Assembly: GCA_023432565.1 (NCBI GenBank)
Contig: JAEYUL010000199.1
Coordinates: forward strand, 1-13,031
From: Actinomycetes bacterium
GTDB lineage: Bacteria > Actinomycetota > Actinomycetes > Actinomycetales > Cellulomonadaceae
Direction of reading: 5' to 3'
DNA length: 13,031 bases
Positions 5,310-11,740 of this stretch are shown in pieces. Within the stretch, counting starts at the first letter, position 1; each line of letters starts with the position of its first letter. Below the pieces are notes generated by a model, which saw only the letters and a list, made by a program, of their open reading frames with translations, had not been told where the DNA came from and did no database searches. A program made the position numbers and the translations under genes.

Positions 5310-7043
5310 GTGGCAGACGTCCCGTCCCCCTCGCCACGTGACCTCGACCGCGCCAACTACGCCGCCGTCTGGGACGCCGTCGCGCGAGCCGTGCCGGACC
5401 GTGTGGCCGTGCGGGCACGGGACGTCACGCTGACCTACGCGGGCCTCGAGGAGTCCGCCGCGCGGCTCGCGGCGACGTTCGTCGAGCACGGCCTGGGCGT
5501 GGACAGCACCGTCGCGATCTTCATGTACAACCGCCCGGAGTACCTGATCGCGCTCTACGCGGCGTACAAGATCGGCGCGATCCCGGTCAACATCAACTTC
5601 CGCTACCAGGGTGCCGAGCTCGCCGAGCTGCTGGAGATGTCCCGCCCCGGCGCGCTCGTCCACCCGAGCAGCCTCGACGCCGCGGTGCACGACGCGGCGC
5701 GCCGCGTCGACCTGCCCGGGCTCGTGCTCGTCGTGCCCGACTCCGAGCCGGCCGACGAGGCCCCGCGAGCCGTCCCGGGGACGAGCCCCGAGGCGGGCCT
5801 CGCCCCGGGCGCGGCGCGCGTGCTCCCGTTCGCAGCCGCGCTCGAGCGAGCGCCGCTGCCGGCGCAGGACCGCGGGCCGGACCACAAGATCTTCATGTTC
5901 ACCGGCGGCACGACCGGACGGCCCAAGGCCGTCGTGTGGACGCACGGCAACCTCTTCGACAGCCAGCAGTTCTCGATCTACGGCTCGCTGCCGGTCGAGC
6001 CACCGACGTCGCTGGCGGACGTGACGAGCATCGCCGCACGCGAGGACCTGCCGCGCACCGTGTGCCTGCCGCTGCCGCCGATGATGCACGCGACCGCGCT
6101 GTTCAACGTCATGAACGCGTTGGTCCTCGGGGGTACGGTCGTGTTCCTGCCCGTCGCGCGGTTCGAGCCGCGCGCGGCCGTGCGTGCGATCGAGGAGCAC
6201 GGGGTCACGCGCCTGATCGTGGCCGGCAACGCGATCGTCGGGCCGCTCGTCGACGAGCTGGACGGCGGGGCAGGTGCGGACATCTCGTGCCTGGGCACCG
6301 TGCTGAGCTCGGGCATGGTGTGGTCCGACGACCTCAAGGGCCGGCTGCTCGCGCACGCGCCGCACGCGACGCTCATCGACATCATCGGCTCGAGCGAGGG
6401 CGGCCCGTTCGCCTACGGGGTCGTGCGCGGTCCGCAGGACCTGCCCTGCCGTCTGCGGCTGGCGCCCGGCGCGGTCGTCCTGTCGCCGCAGCTGACGCCC
6501 GTGCAGGAGGTCGGTGAGACCGGGATGCTCGCCTACCGCGGAGCGATGCCGCTGGGCTACCACGACGACCCGGTGCGCACCGCCGAGACGTACCCGGTGG
6601 TCGACGGCGTGCGGCACGTCATGCCGGGCGACTGGGTGCGGTTCCTGGGCGACGGCGTCGTCGAGCTGCTGGGCCGCGGCTCGGGCGTGGTCAACACCGG
6701 CGGCGAGAAGGTGTTCCCCGGCGAGGTCGAGAAGGTGCTGCTCGCGATGCCCGGGGTGGTGGACGCCGTGGTGCTCGGGCTGCCGGATCCGCGCTGGGGC
6801 GAGGTGGTCACCGCCGTGGTCGTCACCGCGCCCGGGGCGCACCTCGAGCCCGCACAGGTGCAGCACGAGGTGGGACGCCAGCTCGCGGGCTACAAGAAGC
6901 CGCGACGCCTGTACGTGCTCGACGAGCTCACCCGCAGCCCCAGCGGCAAGCTCGACATGCACCGCCTGCGGCGACGCCTCACTCAGATCGAGCAGCCCGC
7001 GCTCGTCGACGCGGTCGTCACGGACGGAGAGCAGGCACGATGA
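5310..7043 (+). CDS. AMP-forming acyl-CoA synthetase (FadD-like)
   Basis: Predicted 577-residue cytoplasmic ligase converting a carboxylic acid, ATP and CoA to an acyl-CoA, AMP and pyrophosphate through an acyl-adenylate. The adenylate-forming signatures are present: phosphate loop FTGGTTGRPKAV (from residue 197), IIGSSEGG (358-365, acid-activating Glu363), GDW at 440-442 followed by the hinge and loop GRGSGVVNTGGEKVFPGEVE, and C-terminal PSGK with catalytic Lys547. An early NINFRYQGAELAELLE stretch resembles steroid and aromatic acid FadD enzymes of actinobacteria such as FadD17/FadD19, though this recalls the family only and does not show the substrate. GTG at 5310 has AAGGA 8 nt upstream. 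It is first in the operon and overlaps the thiolase by 4 nt (ATGA). It is the committing step for whatever the importer brings in, if the two are linked. Confidence 0.92.
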   Translation: MADVPSPSPRDLDRANYAAVWDAVARAVPDRVAVRARDVTLTYAGLEESAARLAATFVEHGLGVDSTVAIFMYNRPEYLIALYAAYKIGAIPVNINFRYQGAELAELLEMSRPGALVHPSSLDAAVHDAARRVDLPGLVLVVPDSEPADEAPRAVPGTSPEAGLAPGAARVLPFAAALERAPLPAQDRGPDHKIFMFTGGTTGRPKAVVWTHGNLFDSQQFSIYGSLPVEPPTSLADVTSIAAREDLPRTVCLPLPPMMHATALFNVMNALVLGGTVVFLPVARFEPRAAVRAIEEHGVTRLIVAGNAIVGPLVDELDGGAGADISCLGTVLSSGMVWSDDLKGRLLAHAPHATLIDIIGSSEGGPFAYGVVRGPQDLPCRLRLAPGAVVLSPQLTPVQEVGETGMLAYRGAMPLGYHDDPVRTAETYPVVDGVRHVMPGDWVRFLGDGVVELLGRGSGVVNTGGEKVFPGEVEKVLLAMPGVVDAVVLGLPDPRWGEVVTAVVVTAPGAHLEPAQVQHEVGRQLAGYKKPRRLYVLDELTRSPSGKLDMHRLRRRLTQIEQPALVDAVVTDGEQAR

Positions 7044-8230
7044 GGTTCACGGACGCCCACATCCCCTTCGGCATGGCCTGGACCTCGCCGTTCGCCAAGT
7101 GGCAGGGCCCGCTCGCCGAGCTCGACAGCCTGGACCTGGCGGTGGACGTCACCGGCCGGGCGCTCGCCGAACGAGGGCTGGAGCCGCAGGAGATCACCGA
7201 GTGGACGCTCGGCTGCACGGTCCCCCAGCGGCACGGCTTCTACGGCGTCACCGGCATCTCACGACGCCTCGGGGCCGGCGACCACGGCGGGCCGTGGATC
7301 TCACGGGCGTGCGCGACCTCGGCCGCGGTGATCGAGCACCTCGCGACCCAGGTCGAGCTGGGCGCGCACACCACGACGATCGGGGTCGTCACCGACCGCA
7401 CGAGCAACGGCCCGCTCATGCTCTGGAGCAGCGCCGTGGGCCCGGGCGGCGCACCGGTGAGCGAGCACTGGGTGCTCGACCCGATGAAGCTCGACCCCAC
7501 CACGGGCCAGGGCATGAACGACACCGCGGAGAACACCGCGCGGTCAGCGGGATACACCCGTGAGCAGGTGGACGAGGTCGCGCTGCTGCGCTACGAGCAG
7601 TACCGCAGCGCCCTGGCCGACGACCGCGCGGTCCAGCGGGCGTACATGGTCCCGGTGCGCATACCGGGCCGGCGCGAGGACACCTGGCTCGCCGAGGACC
7701 ACGGGGTGTTCCCGACGACCGCGCAGGGCCTGGCCCGGCTGCAGCCGGTGTCACCCGACGGCGTGGTGACCCACGGTGCGCAGACCCACCCGGCGGACGG
7801 GTGCGCGGGCGTGGTCGTCGCGAGCACCGGACGCGCGCGCGAGCTCGGACGCGACGGCGTCACCGCCCAGGTCCTGGCGACCGGGTTCGCGCGTGCCGAG
7901 CCCGCCTACATGCCGAAGGCGCCCGTCCCGGCGGCCCTGCGCGCGCTCGGCGACGCCGGCCTCACGATCGCCGACCTCGACGTGGTCACCACCCACAACC
8001 CGTTCGCGGTGAACGACCTGTGGTTCGCAGAGCAGACCGGCTTCCCGCTCGAGCGGATGAACCCCTACGGCTCGTCGCTGGTCTACGGCCACCCGCAGGG
8101 ACCCACCGGGGCCCGTGCGGTGACCGAGCTCGTCCACGCCCTGCACGCGCGCGGCGGCGGGACCGGCCTGTTCACCGGCTGCGCCGCCGGCGACTCCGCG
8201 GGTGCCGTCGTCGTCCGGGTCGACGGCTGA
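7040..8230 (+). CDS. Thiolase-family acyl-CoA acyltransferase
   Basis: Predicted 396-residue enzyme, expected to cleave a 3-ketoacyl-CoA with CoA, releasing acetyl-CoA (or propionyl-CoA). The thiolase catalytic residues can be placed: nucleophile Cys91 in SRACATSAA, His351 in GHPQGPTGAR, and acid/base Cys381 in TGCAAGDSAG. Their spacing matches the classical Cys89/His348/Cys378 of biosynthetic thiolase. The usual NEAF motif is replaced by HNPF (His319 to Phe322), closer to the HDCF motif of SCP2-type thiolases. The start ATG overlaps the ligase stop (ATGA), so the two are translationally coupled. An ordinary FadA/AtoB assignment is less likely because of the divergent motifs. The long substrate-loop region around KLDPTTGQGMNDTAENTA is also distinctive. 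A role in degrading a bulky or branched acyl chain is inference. Confidence 0.87.
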   Translation: MRFTDAHIPFGMAWTSPFAKWQGPLAELDSLDLAVDVTGRALAERGLEPQEITEWTLGCTVPQRHGFYGVTGISRRLGAGDHGGPWISRACATSAAVIEHLATQVELGAHTTTIGVVTDRTSNGPLMLWSSAVGPGGAPVSEHWVLDPMKLDPTTGQGMNDTAENTARSAGYTREQVDEVALLRYEQYRSALADDRAVQRAYMVPVRIPGRREDTWLAEDHGVFPTTAQGLARLQPVSPDGVVTHGAQTHPADGCAGVVVASTGRARELGRDGVTAQVLATGFARAEPAYMPKAPVPAALRALGDAGLTIADLDVVTTHNPFAVNDLWFAEQTGFPLERMNPYGSSLVYGHPQGPTGARAVTELVHALHARGGGTGLFTGCAAGDSAGAVVVRVDG

Positions 8231-8231
8231 G

Positions 8232-8333
8232 CGGTCACCCGACCTCCTGACCCCGCCGCCCCGCCGACCACCTGCGTCTGCTGACCACCCGACCCCGCCG
8301 ACCACCCGACCTGCGCCGACCACCGCCCAGCCC
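8232..8333 (+). repeat. Degenerate 17-bp tandem repeat between thiolase and MaoC genes
   Basis: The gap after the thiolase is made of about six imperfect units of 17 bp. Units begin at 8232, 8249, 8266, 8283, 8300 (18 bp) and 8318. The last four start with GACCACC, and the best conserved form is GACCACCCGACCCCGCC. The array is pyrimidine-rich on the plus strand with almost no A/T. No open frame continues through it from the thiolase. It separates an otherwise overlapping gene series, so it may be an expansion within an intergenic spacer. Confidence 0.7.
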
Positions 8334-8356
8334 GACGACGAGAGCGAGCACCCCTG

Positions 8357-8857
8357 ATGTCCCACGACCCCGTCACCGAGGCCCCCGCCGACGACGCACC
8401 ACCCGTCCTGACCACCGTGGCGCTGGCCGACCTGCCCTCGCTGGTGGGCACCACGTTCGGGCCGTCGTCGTGGCGCACGATCACCCAGGAGCAGGTCGAC
8501 CGGTTCGCCGACCTCACCGGCGACCACAACCCGATCCACCTCGACCCGGACTACGCGGCCACGACGCCGTTCGGCGGGACGATCGTGCACGGCTACCTCA
8601 CGCTCGCGCTCGTCGTGCCCCTGATGGCCGAGGTCGTCGAGGTCACGGGCGTGACGACCGGCGTGAACTACGGGCTCGACCGCCTGCGTTTCCCCGCGCC
8701 CGTGCGGGTCGGCTCGCGCATCCGCGTGACGTCGACGTTGTCGGCGGTGAGCGAGGTCCCCGGCGGCTACCAGGCCGTCTACGAGAACACCTTCGAGACC
8801 GACGGGCAGTCCAAGCCCGCTGCGGTCGCCGTCATGATCGTGAGGTACTACGCATGA
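8357..8857 (+). CDS. MaoC-like (R)-specific enoyl-CoA hydratase
   Basis: Predicted 166-residue single hot-dog-fold hydratase adding water to a trans-2-enoyl-CoA, normally giving the (3R)-hydroxyacyl-CoA. The hydratase-2 motif is seen as DLTGDHNPIHLDPDYAATTPFGGTIVHGYLTL. Asp56 and His61 are in the places of the catalytic Asp/His pair, and the GGTIVHG turn follows. Length fits the monofunctional PhaJ/MaoC group. ATG at 8357 has only a weak GAGAG-type ribosome-binding site but is the first start after the repeat-filled gap. The stop overlaps the SDR start (ATGA). The pairing with an MFE-2-like SDR suggests an (R)-stereospecific beta-oxidation module. A dehydratase in a biosynthetic pathway is an alternative but less likely next to a thiolase and ligase. 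Confidence 0.9.
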   Translation: MSHDPVTEAPADDAPPVLTTVALADLPSLVGTTFGPSSWRTITQEQVDRFADLTGDHNPIHLDPDYAATTPFGGTIVHGYLTLALVVPLMAEVVEVTGVTTGVNYGLDRLRFPAPVRVGSRIRVTSTLSAVSEVPGGYQAVYENTFETDGQSKPAAVAVMIVRYYA

Positions 8858-9786
8858 GCATCGACCTGACCGGCAAGGCCGCGATCGTCACCGGGAGCGG
8901 CCAGGGGCTGGGGCGCGCGTACGCGCTGGCGCTGGCGGCTGCAGGTGCCGGCGTCGTGGTCAACGACGTCGTCGCCGACGCCGCGCAGGAGACCGTCGAC
9001 GCGATCGTCGCCGACGGCGGCGCGGCCGTCGCGGTCGCCGCCCCCGTGGGGCCGACGTCGACGGCCGACGCGCTCGTCGCCGCGGCTGTCGAGGCGTTCG
9101 GCGGACTCGACGTGCTGGTCTCGAACGCGGGCGTGCTGCGCGACCGCGTGCTGTGGAAGACGACCGACGACGACTTCGACACCGTGATCGAGACGCACCT
9201 GCGTGGGACGTTCACCACGGCCCGCGCCGCGACGGTCCACATGCGCGAGCAGGGACGCGGCGGCCGGATCGTGCTCGTCGGCTCGCCCGCCGGGCAGCAC
9301 GGCAACTTCGGCCAGACGAGCTACGCGGCGGCCAAGGCGGGCATCGTCGCGATGGCTCGGACGTGGTCGCTCGAGCTGGCGCGCGCCGGCATCACGGTCA
9401 ACGCGGTCGTGCCGACCGCGATCACGGCGATGACCGCGACGATCCCCGTGTACGCGGGTGTGGCTGCGGCGTACAACAGGGGCGAGCCGCTGCCGCGGGT
9501 GGTACGCCAGGAGCATGCGCTCGGCGGTCCCGAGGACGTCGCGCCGCTCGTCGTCTGGCTCGCCTCCGACGCGTCCGCCGGCGTGACGGGGCAGGCCATC
9601 GGCATCGGGGGCGACAAGCTCTCGCTCTACACGGTGCCGCGCGAGGTCGGGGTGACGTTCCGGGAGGGCGGCTGGGACGCCGAGGCGGTCGACGACGTGT
9701 GGGAGGCGACGTTCGGGCCGCACCAGCAGCCGAGCGGCATCACGCTGCCTGCGCTCGACCTGCCGGCCGCACCCTTGTCGTCCTGA
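8854..9786 (+). CDS. SDR oxidoreductase, probable (3R)-hydroxyacyl-CoA dehydrogenase
   Basis: Predicted 310-residue NAD(P)-dependent short-chain dehydrogenase. The cofactor motif TGSGQGLG is at residues 13-20, NAG follows the fourth strand, and catalytic Ser144, Tyr157 and Lys161 lie in GSPAGQHGNFGQTSYAAAK. The stretches THLRGTF and GNFGQ..Y.AAK.G resemble the dehydrogenase domain of peroxisomal multifunctional enzyme type 2 (17beta-HSD4), which oxidises (3R)-hydroxyacyl-CoA. His115 occupies the place of the usual SDR Asn, as I recall for that enzyme. The C-terminus extends about 50 residues past the core SDR fold, also MFE-2-like. ATG at 8854 overlaps the MaoC stop by 4 nt and has GAGG 8 nt upstream. 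It is the last gene of the operon and ends 15 nt from the convergent second PaaX-like gene. The exact substrate is unknown. Confidence 0.88.
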   Translation: MSIDLTGKAAIVTGSGQGLGRAYALALAAAGAGVVVNDVVADAAQETVDAIVADGGAAVAVAAPVGPTSTADALVAAAVEAFGGLDVLVSNAGVLRDRVLWKTTDDDFDTVIETHLRGTFTTARAATVHMREQGRGGRIVLVGSPAGQHGNFGQTSYAAAKAGIVAMARTWSLELARAGITVNAVVPTAITAMTATIPVYAGVAAAYNRGEPLPRVVRQEHALGGPEDVAPLVVWLASDASAGVTGQAIGIGGDKLSLYTVPREVGVTFREGGWDAEAVDDVWEATFGPHQQPSGITLPALDLPAAPLSS

Positions 9787-9805
9787 GCCGGGGCCCGCGT
9801 CTCAG
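9783..9805. terminator. Weak hairpin between convergent genes
   Basis: CTGAG (9783-9787) and CTCAG (9801-9805) form a 5-bp inverted repeat with a 13-nt GC-rich loop containing GGGGCCC. The arms include both stop codons of the facing SDR and PaaX-like genes. There is no T-run on either strand, so a role as bidirectional terminator is only possible. The convergent gap is just 15 bp. Confidence 0.25.
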
Positions 9806-10767
9806 CGGCCCGCCGCCGCGGTGACGCGGGCCGGGACGGCGGGCGCGGGACGTGGTCCGGGCGGCTCGGCCAGGACGGAGAACTGGACCACGTGGTCGAT
9901 CAGCTCGGGGGCGTAGCCGCCGATCACCTGCCGCACCCGCACCGAGGCCGGCGCGCCGAGCTGTTCGTAGGTGTCCAGGAACAGCTGCCGGGCCAGGTCG
10001 CGGGGCCAGTCGTCGGGGAGCAGGCGGCGGGGCAGGTCCGGGTCCAGGCCGGGGAACGTCCGCCAGGCGTCCATGAGCGCGGTGCGCCTGACCAGGGCGT
10101 CGACGGGGGAGATCGCACCCTTGCCGAGCGCGGCGTGCGTGGGCTGCCACGTCGCGACGAACGCGCGGTAGAGGTCCGCGAGGCCGTCCAGGTCCCACGC
10201 GCTCTGCGGTGCCACGGTCGTGCCGGCGAGCTCGGGGGACGTCGCGACGAACGCGGTCGCGCGCGTGACGCCGAGCTCGCGCAGCTCGGCGATCGCTTGG
10301 TCGTGGCGCGGGTGCGCGGAGATCCACAGCGCGTCGTACAGCGGTGCGAACCCCAGCCAGCGCAGCCGGGTGCGCAGCGCCTCGCGTGCCGAGCGGTTGG
10401 TCTCGGGGACGGAGAAGGCCACCAGGCTCCAGCAGCCGTCCCAGTCCTCGTCGCCGCTCGCGCCGAACGCGACGATCCGCTCGGCGCCCTTGCGCATGAT
10501 CTGCTGCGCGCGTTCGGTCATCGCGTAGAACGTGTGGCGCCCGCTGCGCGTGGAGACCAGCAGCCCGTGCTTGACCATGCGGCTCAGGGCCGCGCGTGCG
10601 GCGACGTCGCTGACGCCGAAGTCGGCGAGGAGGTCGACGAGCGCGGCCGAGGGCAGCGGGTCCTCCTGTCCCCACCAGTAGTCGCCGAGCAGCGTCAGCA
10701 GCAGGCTCGGCGGCGAACCCTGTCGGGTGCGCGGGGTACGCGTGCCGCTCTCACTCGTCCGTGCCAC
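9802..10767 (-). CDS. PaaX-family transcriptional regulator (copy 2)
   Basis: Predicted 321-residue cytoplasmic regulator, close to the length of classical PaaX. An N-terminal winged helix runs LLLTLLGDYWWG...ALVDLLADFGVSDVAARAALSRMVKHGLL with wing GRHTFYAMT. The Cas2-like middle is WSLVAFSVPETNRSAREALRTRLRWLGFAPLYDALWIS. The C-terminal helical domain includes RTFPGLDPDLPRRLLPDDWPRDLARQLF, followed by a Pro/Ala-rich tail. It is paralogous to copy 1 (SVPE, RLRWLGF, DALWIS and LLPDDWP have clear counterparts) but not recently duplicated. GTG at 10767 has GAGAGGGAG 6 nt upstream; GTG at 10791 is an alternative. It is divergent from the FAH-fold gene, with overlapping promoters, so autoregulation plus control of that operon is likely. 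The ligand is probably an acyl- or aryl-CoA by family analogy. Confidence 0.9.
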   Translation of the reverse strand: MARTSESGTRTPRTRQGSPPSLLLTLLGDYWWGQEDPLPSAALVDLLADFGVSDVAARAALSRMVKHGLLVSTRSGRHTFYAMTERAQQIMRKGAERIVAFGASGDEDWDGCWSLVAFSVPETNRSAREALRTRLRWLGFAPLYDALWISAHPRHDQAIAELRELGVTRATAFVATSPELAGTTVAPQSAWDLDGLADLYRAFVATWQPTHAALGKGAISPVDALVRRTALMDAWRTFPGLDPDLPRRLLPDDWPRDLARQLFLDTYEQLGAPASVRVRQVIGGYAPELIDHVVQFSVLAEPPGPRPAPAVPARVTAAAGR

Positions 10768-10813
10768 CAGCGGCTCCCTCTCGTCGACCACGCTCGGCGC
10801 CGTGCACCGATGC

Positions 10814-10843
10814 TTGACACATTCTACGCCGCACGCAGATAGT
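10814..10843 (+). promoter_or_regulatory. Candidate promoter of the FAH-fold/acyl-CoA synthetase operon
   Basis: TTGACA (10814-10819) and GATAGT (10838-10843) are separated by 18 nt. The -35 box is perfect and the -10 matches at four of six positions. Transcription would start near 10850, giving a leader of about 30 nt with GGGAG (10867-10871) 8 nt before ATG 10880. The first nine bases of this promoter, TTGACACAT, also begin the proposed transporter promoter on the minus strand at 4214-4206. Confidence 0.5.
10821..10826 (-). promoter_or_regulatory. Candidate -10 box of the second PaaX-like gene
   Basis: Minus-strand TAGAAT (10826-10821) is a good -10 box. A partial -35 (GTGACA at 10851-10846) lies 19 nt away, a long spacing. 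The start would be near 10814, about 47 nt before the GTG at 10767. It sits directly beside the -35 box of the opposite promoter, so polymerase or a repressor at one would exclude the other. Confidence 0.35.
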
Positions 10844-10879
10844 GATGTCACGTTCGACCGACGCACGGGAGCGACAGCG

Positions 10880-11740
10880 ATGAAGCTAGCCAGCACTGTC
10901 GACGCGCGCCTGCACGCCGTCCTCGACGACCGCTCGGTCGACCTGACCGACGCCCTCGGCCTGACCGGCATCGGGGCCGGCGGCCCCTTGCTGGCCTTCC
11001 TCGAGCGTGGCGGATCGGTCGACGAGCTGCGCGCGCTCGACCTCGACGCCCTGCCGGCGCAGCCCCTGGACGCAGGGCGGCTCGCCGCCCCGATCGCGCG
11101 GCCCGGCAAGGTCGTCGGGGCGCCCGTCAACTACCTCGACCACAAGGCCGAGATGGGCGAGCAGCGCACGATCGCCGACTTCGGCGTGTTCCTCAAGGCG
11201 GGCTCGTCGGTCATCGGCCCGACCGAGCAGATCCGGCTGCCGTACCTCGACGTGCGCACCGACCACGAGGGCGAGCTGGGGGTGGTGATCGGCCGCACCG
11301 CGAGCCGCGTCCCGGCGGAGCGGGCCCTCGAGCACGTCTTCGGCTACGCGCCCGTGCTGGACATCACGGTGCGCTCGGGTGAGGACCGCTCCACCCGCAA
11401 GTCGTTCGACACGTTCACGCCGTTCGGCCCGTGGGTGACCACGGCCGACGACGTGCCGGACCCCGGTGCGCTCGAGCTGCGGTGCTGGGTCGACGACGAG
11501 CTGCGCCAGCACGCGTCCACGGCCGACCTCATCTACGACGTGGCCCAGCTCGTCGCCTACGCCAGCCACGTCATGACGCTGCACCCCGGTGACCTCATCG
11601 CGACCGGCACCCCGGCTGGTGTCGGGCCGATCGCGTCGGGGCAGCGGGTCGCGGTCGAGATCGAGCAGCTCGGCCGCCTCGTGGTCGGCGTGAGCGACGA
11701 CGGCGCGATCGCCTACGCCGACCGGCCGGGACCGCGGTGA
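10880..11740 (+). CDS. Fumarylacetoacetate-hydrolase-family enzyme
   Basis: Predicted 286-residue cytoplasmic metal-dependent hydrolase or hydratase of the FAH/MhpD superfamily. Members cleave or hydrate 2-oxo acids (acylpyruvates, 2-hydroxydienoates, fumarylpyruvate) late in aromatic degradation. The core is complete: KVVGAPVNYLDHKAEMG, metal ligands Glu130 and Glu132 in DHEGELGVVIGR, Asp161 in LDITVRSGED, and the closing GDLIATGTPAGVGP from Gly237. The common family VSARD segment is replaced by ITVRSGEDRSTRKSFDTFTPFGPW, which also occurs in some actinobacterial members. The ~90-residue N-terminal region is family-typical. ATG at 10880 has GGGAG 8 nt upstream. The stop overlaps the next start (GTGA). 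The exact reaction cannot be assigned; 2-keto-4-pentenoate hydratase, acylpyruvase and fumarylpyruvate hydrolase are all possible. Confidence 0.88.
   Translation: MKLASTVDARLHAVLDDRSVDLTDALGLTGIGAGGPLLAFLERGGSVDELRALDLDALPAQPLDAGRLAAPIARPGKVVGAPVNYLDHKAEMGEQRTIADFGVFLKAGSSVIGPTEQIRLPYLDVRTDHEGELGVVIGRTASRVPAERALEHVFGYAPVLDITVRSGEDRSTRKSFDTFTPFGPWVTTADDVPDPGALELRCWVDDELRQHASTADLIYDVAQLVAYASHVMTLHPGDLIATGTPAGVGPIASGQRVAVEIEQLGRLVVGVSDDGAIAYADRPGPR

Noticed and set aside
4518..6962. Long minus-strand open frame (814 codons) opposite the PaaX-like and ligase genes
   Set aside because: Its translation is Arg/His/Ala/Val-rich without any domain, and it lies antisense to two genes with complete family motifs. 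Long antisense frames are expected at this GC content.
9802..10767. Assignment of either PaaX-like gene as the true phenylacetate repressor
   Set aside because: No paaA-E, paaZ, paaJ or paaK genes are seen here. Only family membership can be claimed, so no gene symbol is given.
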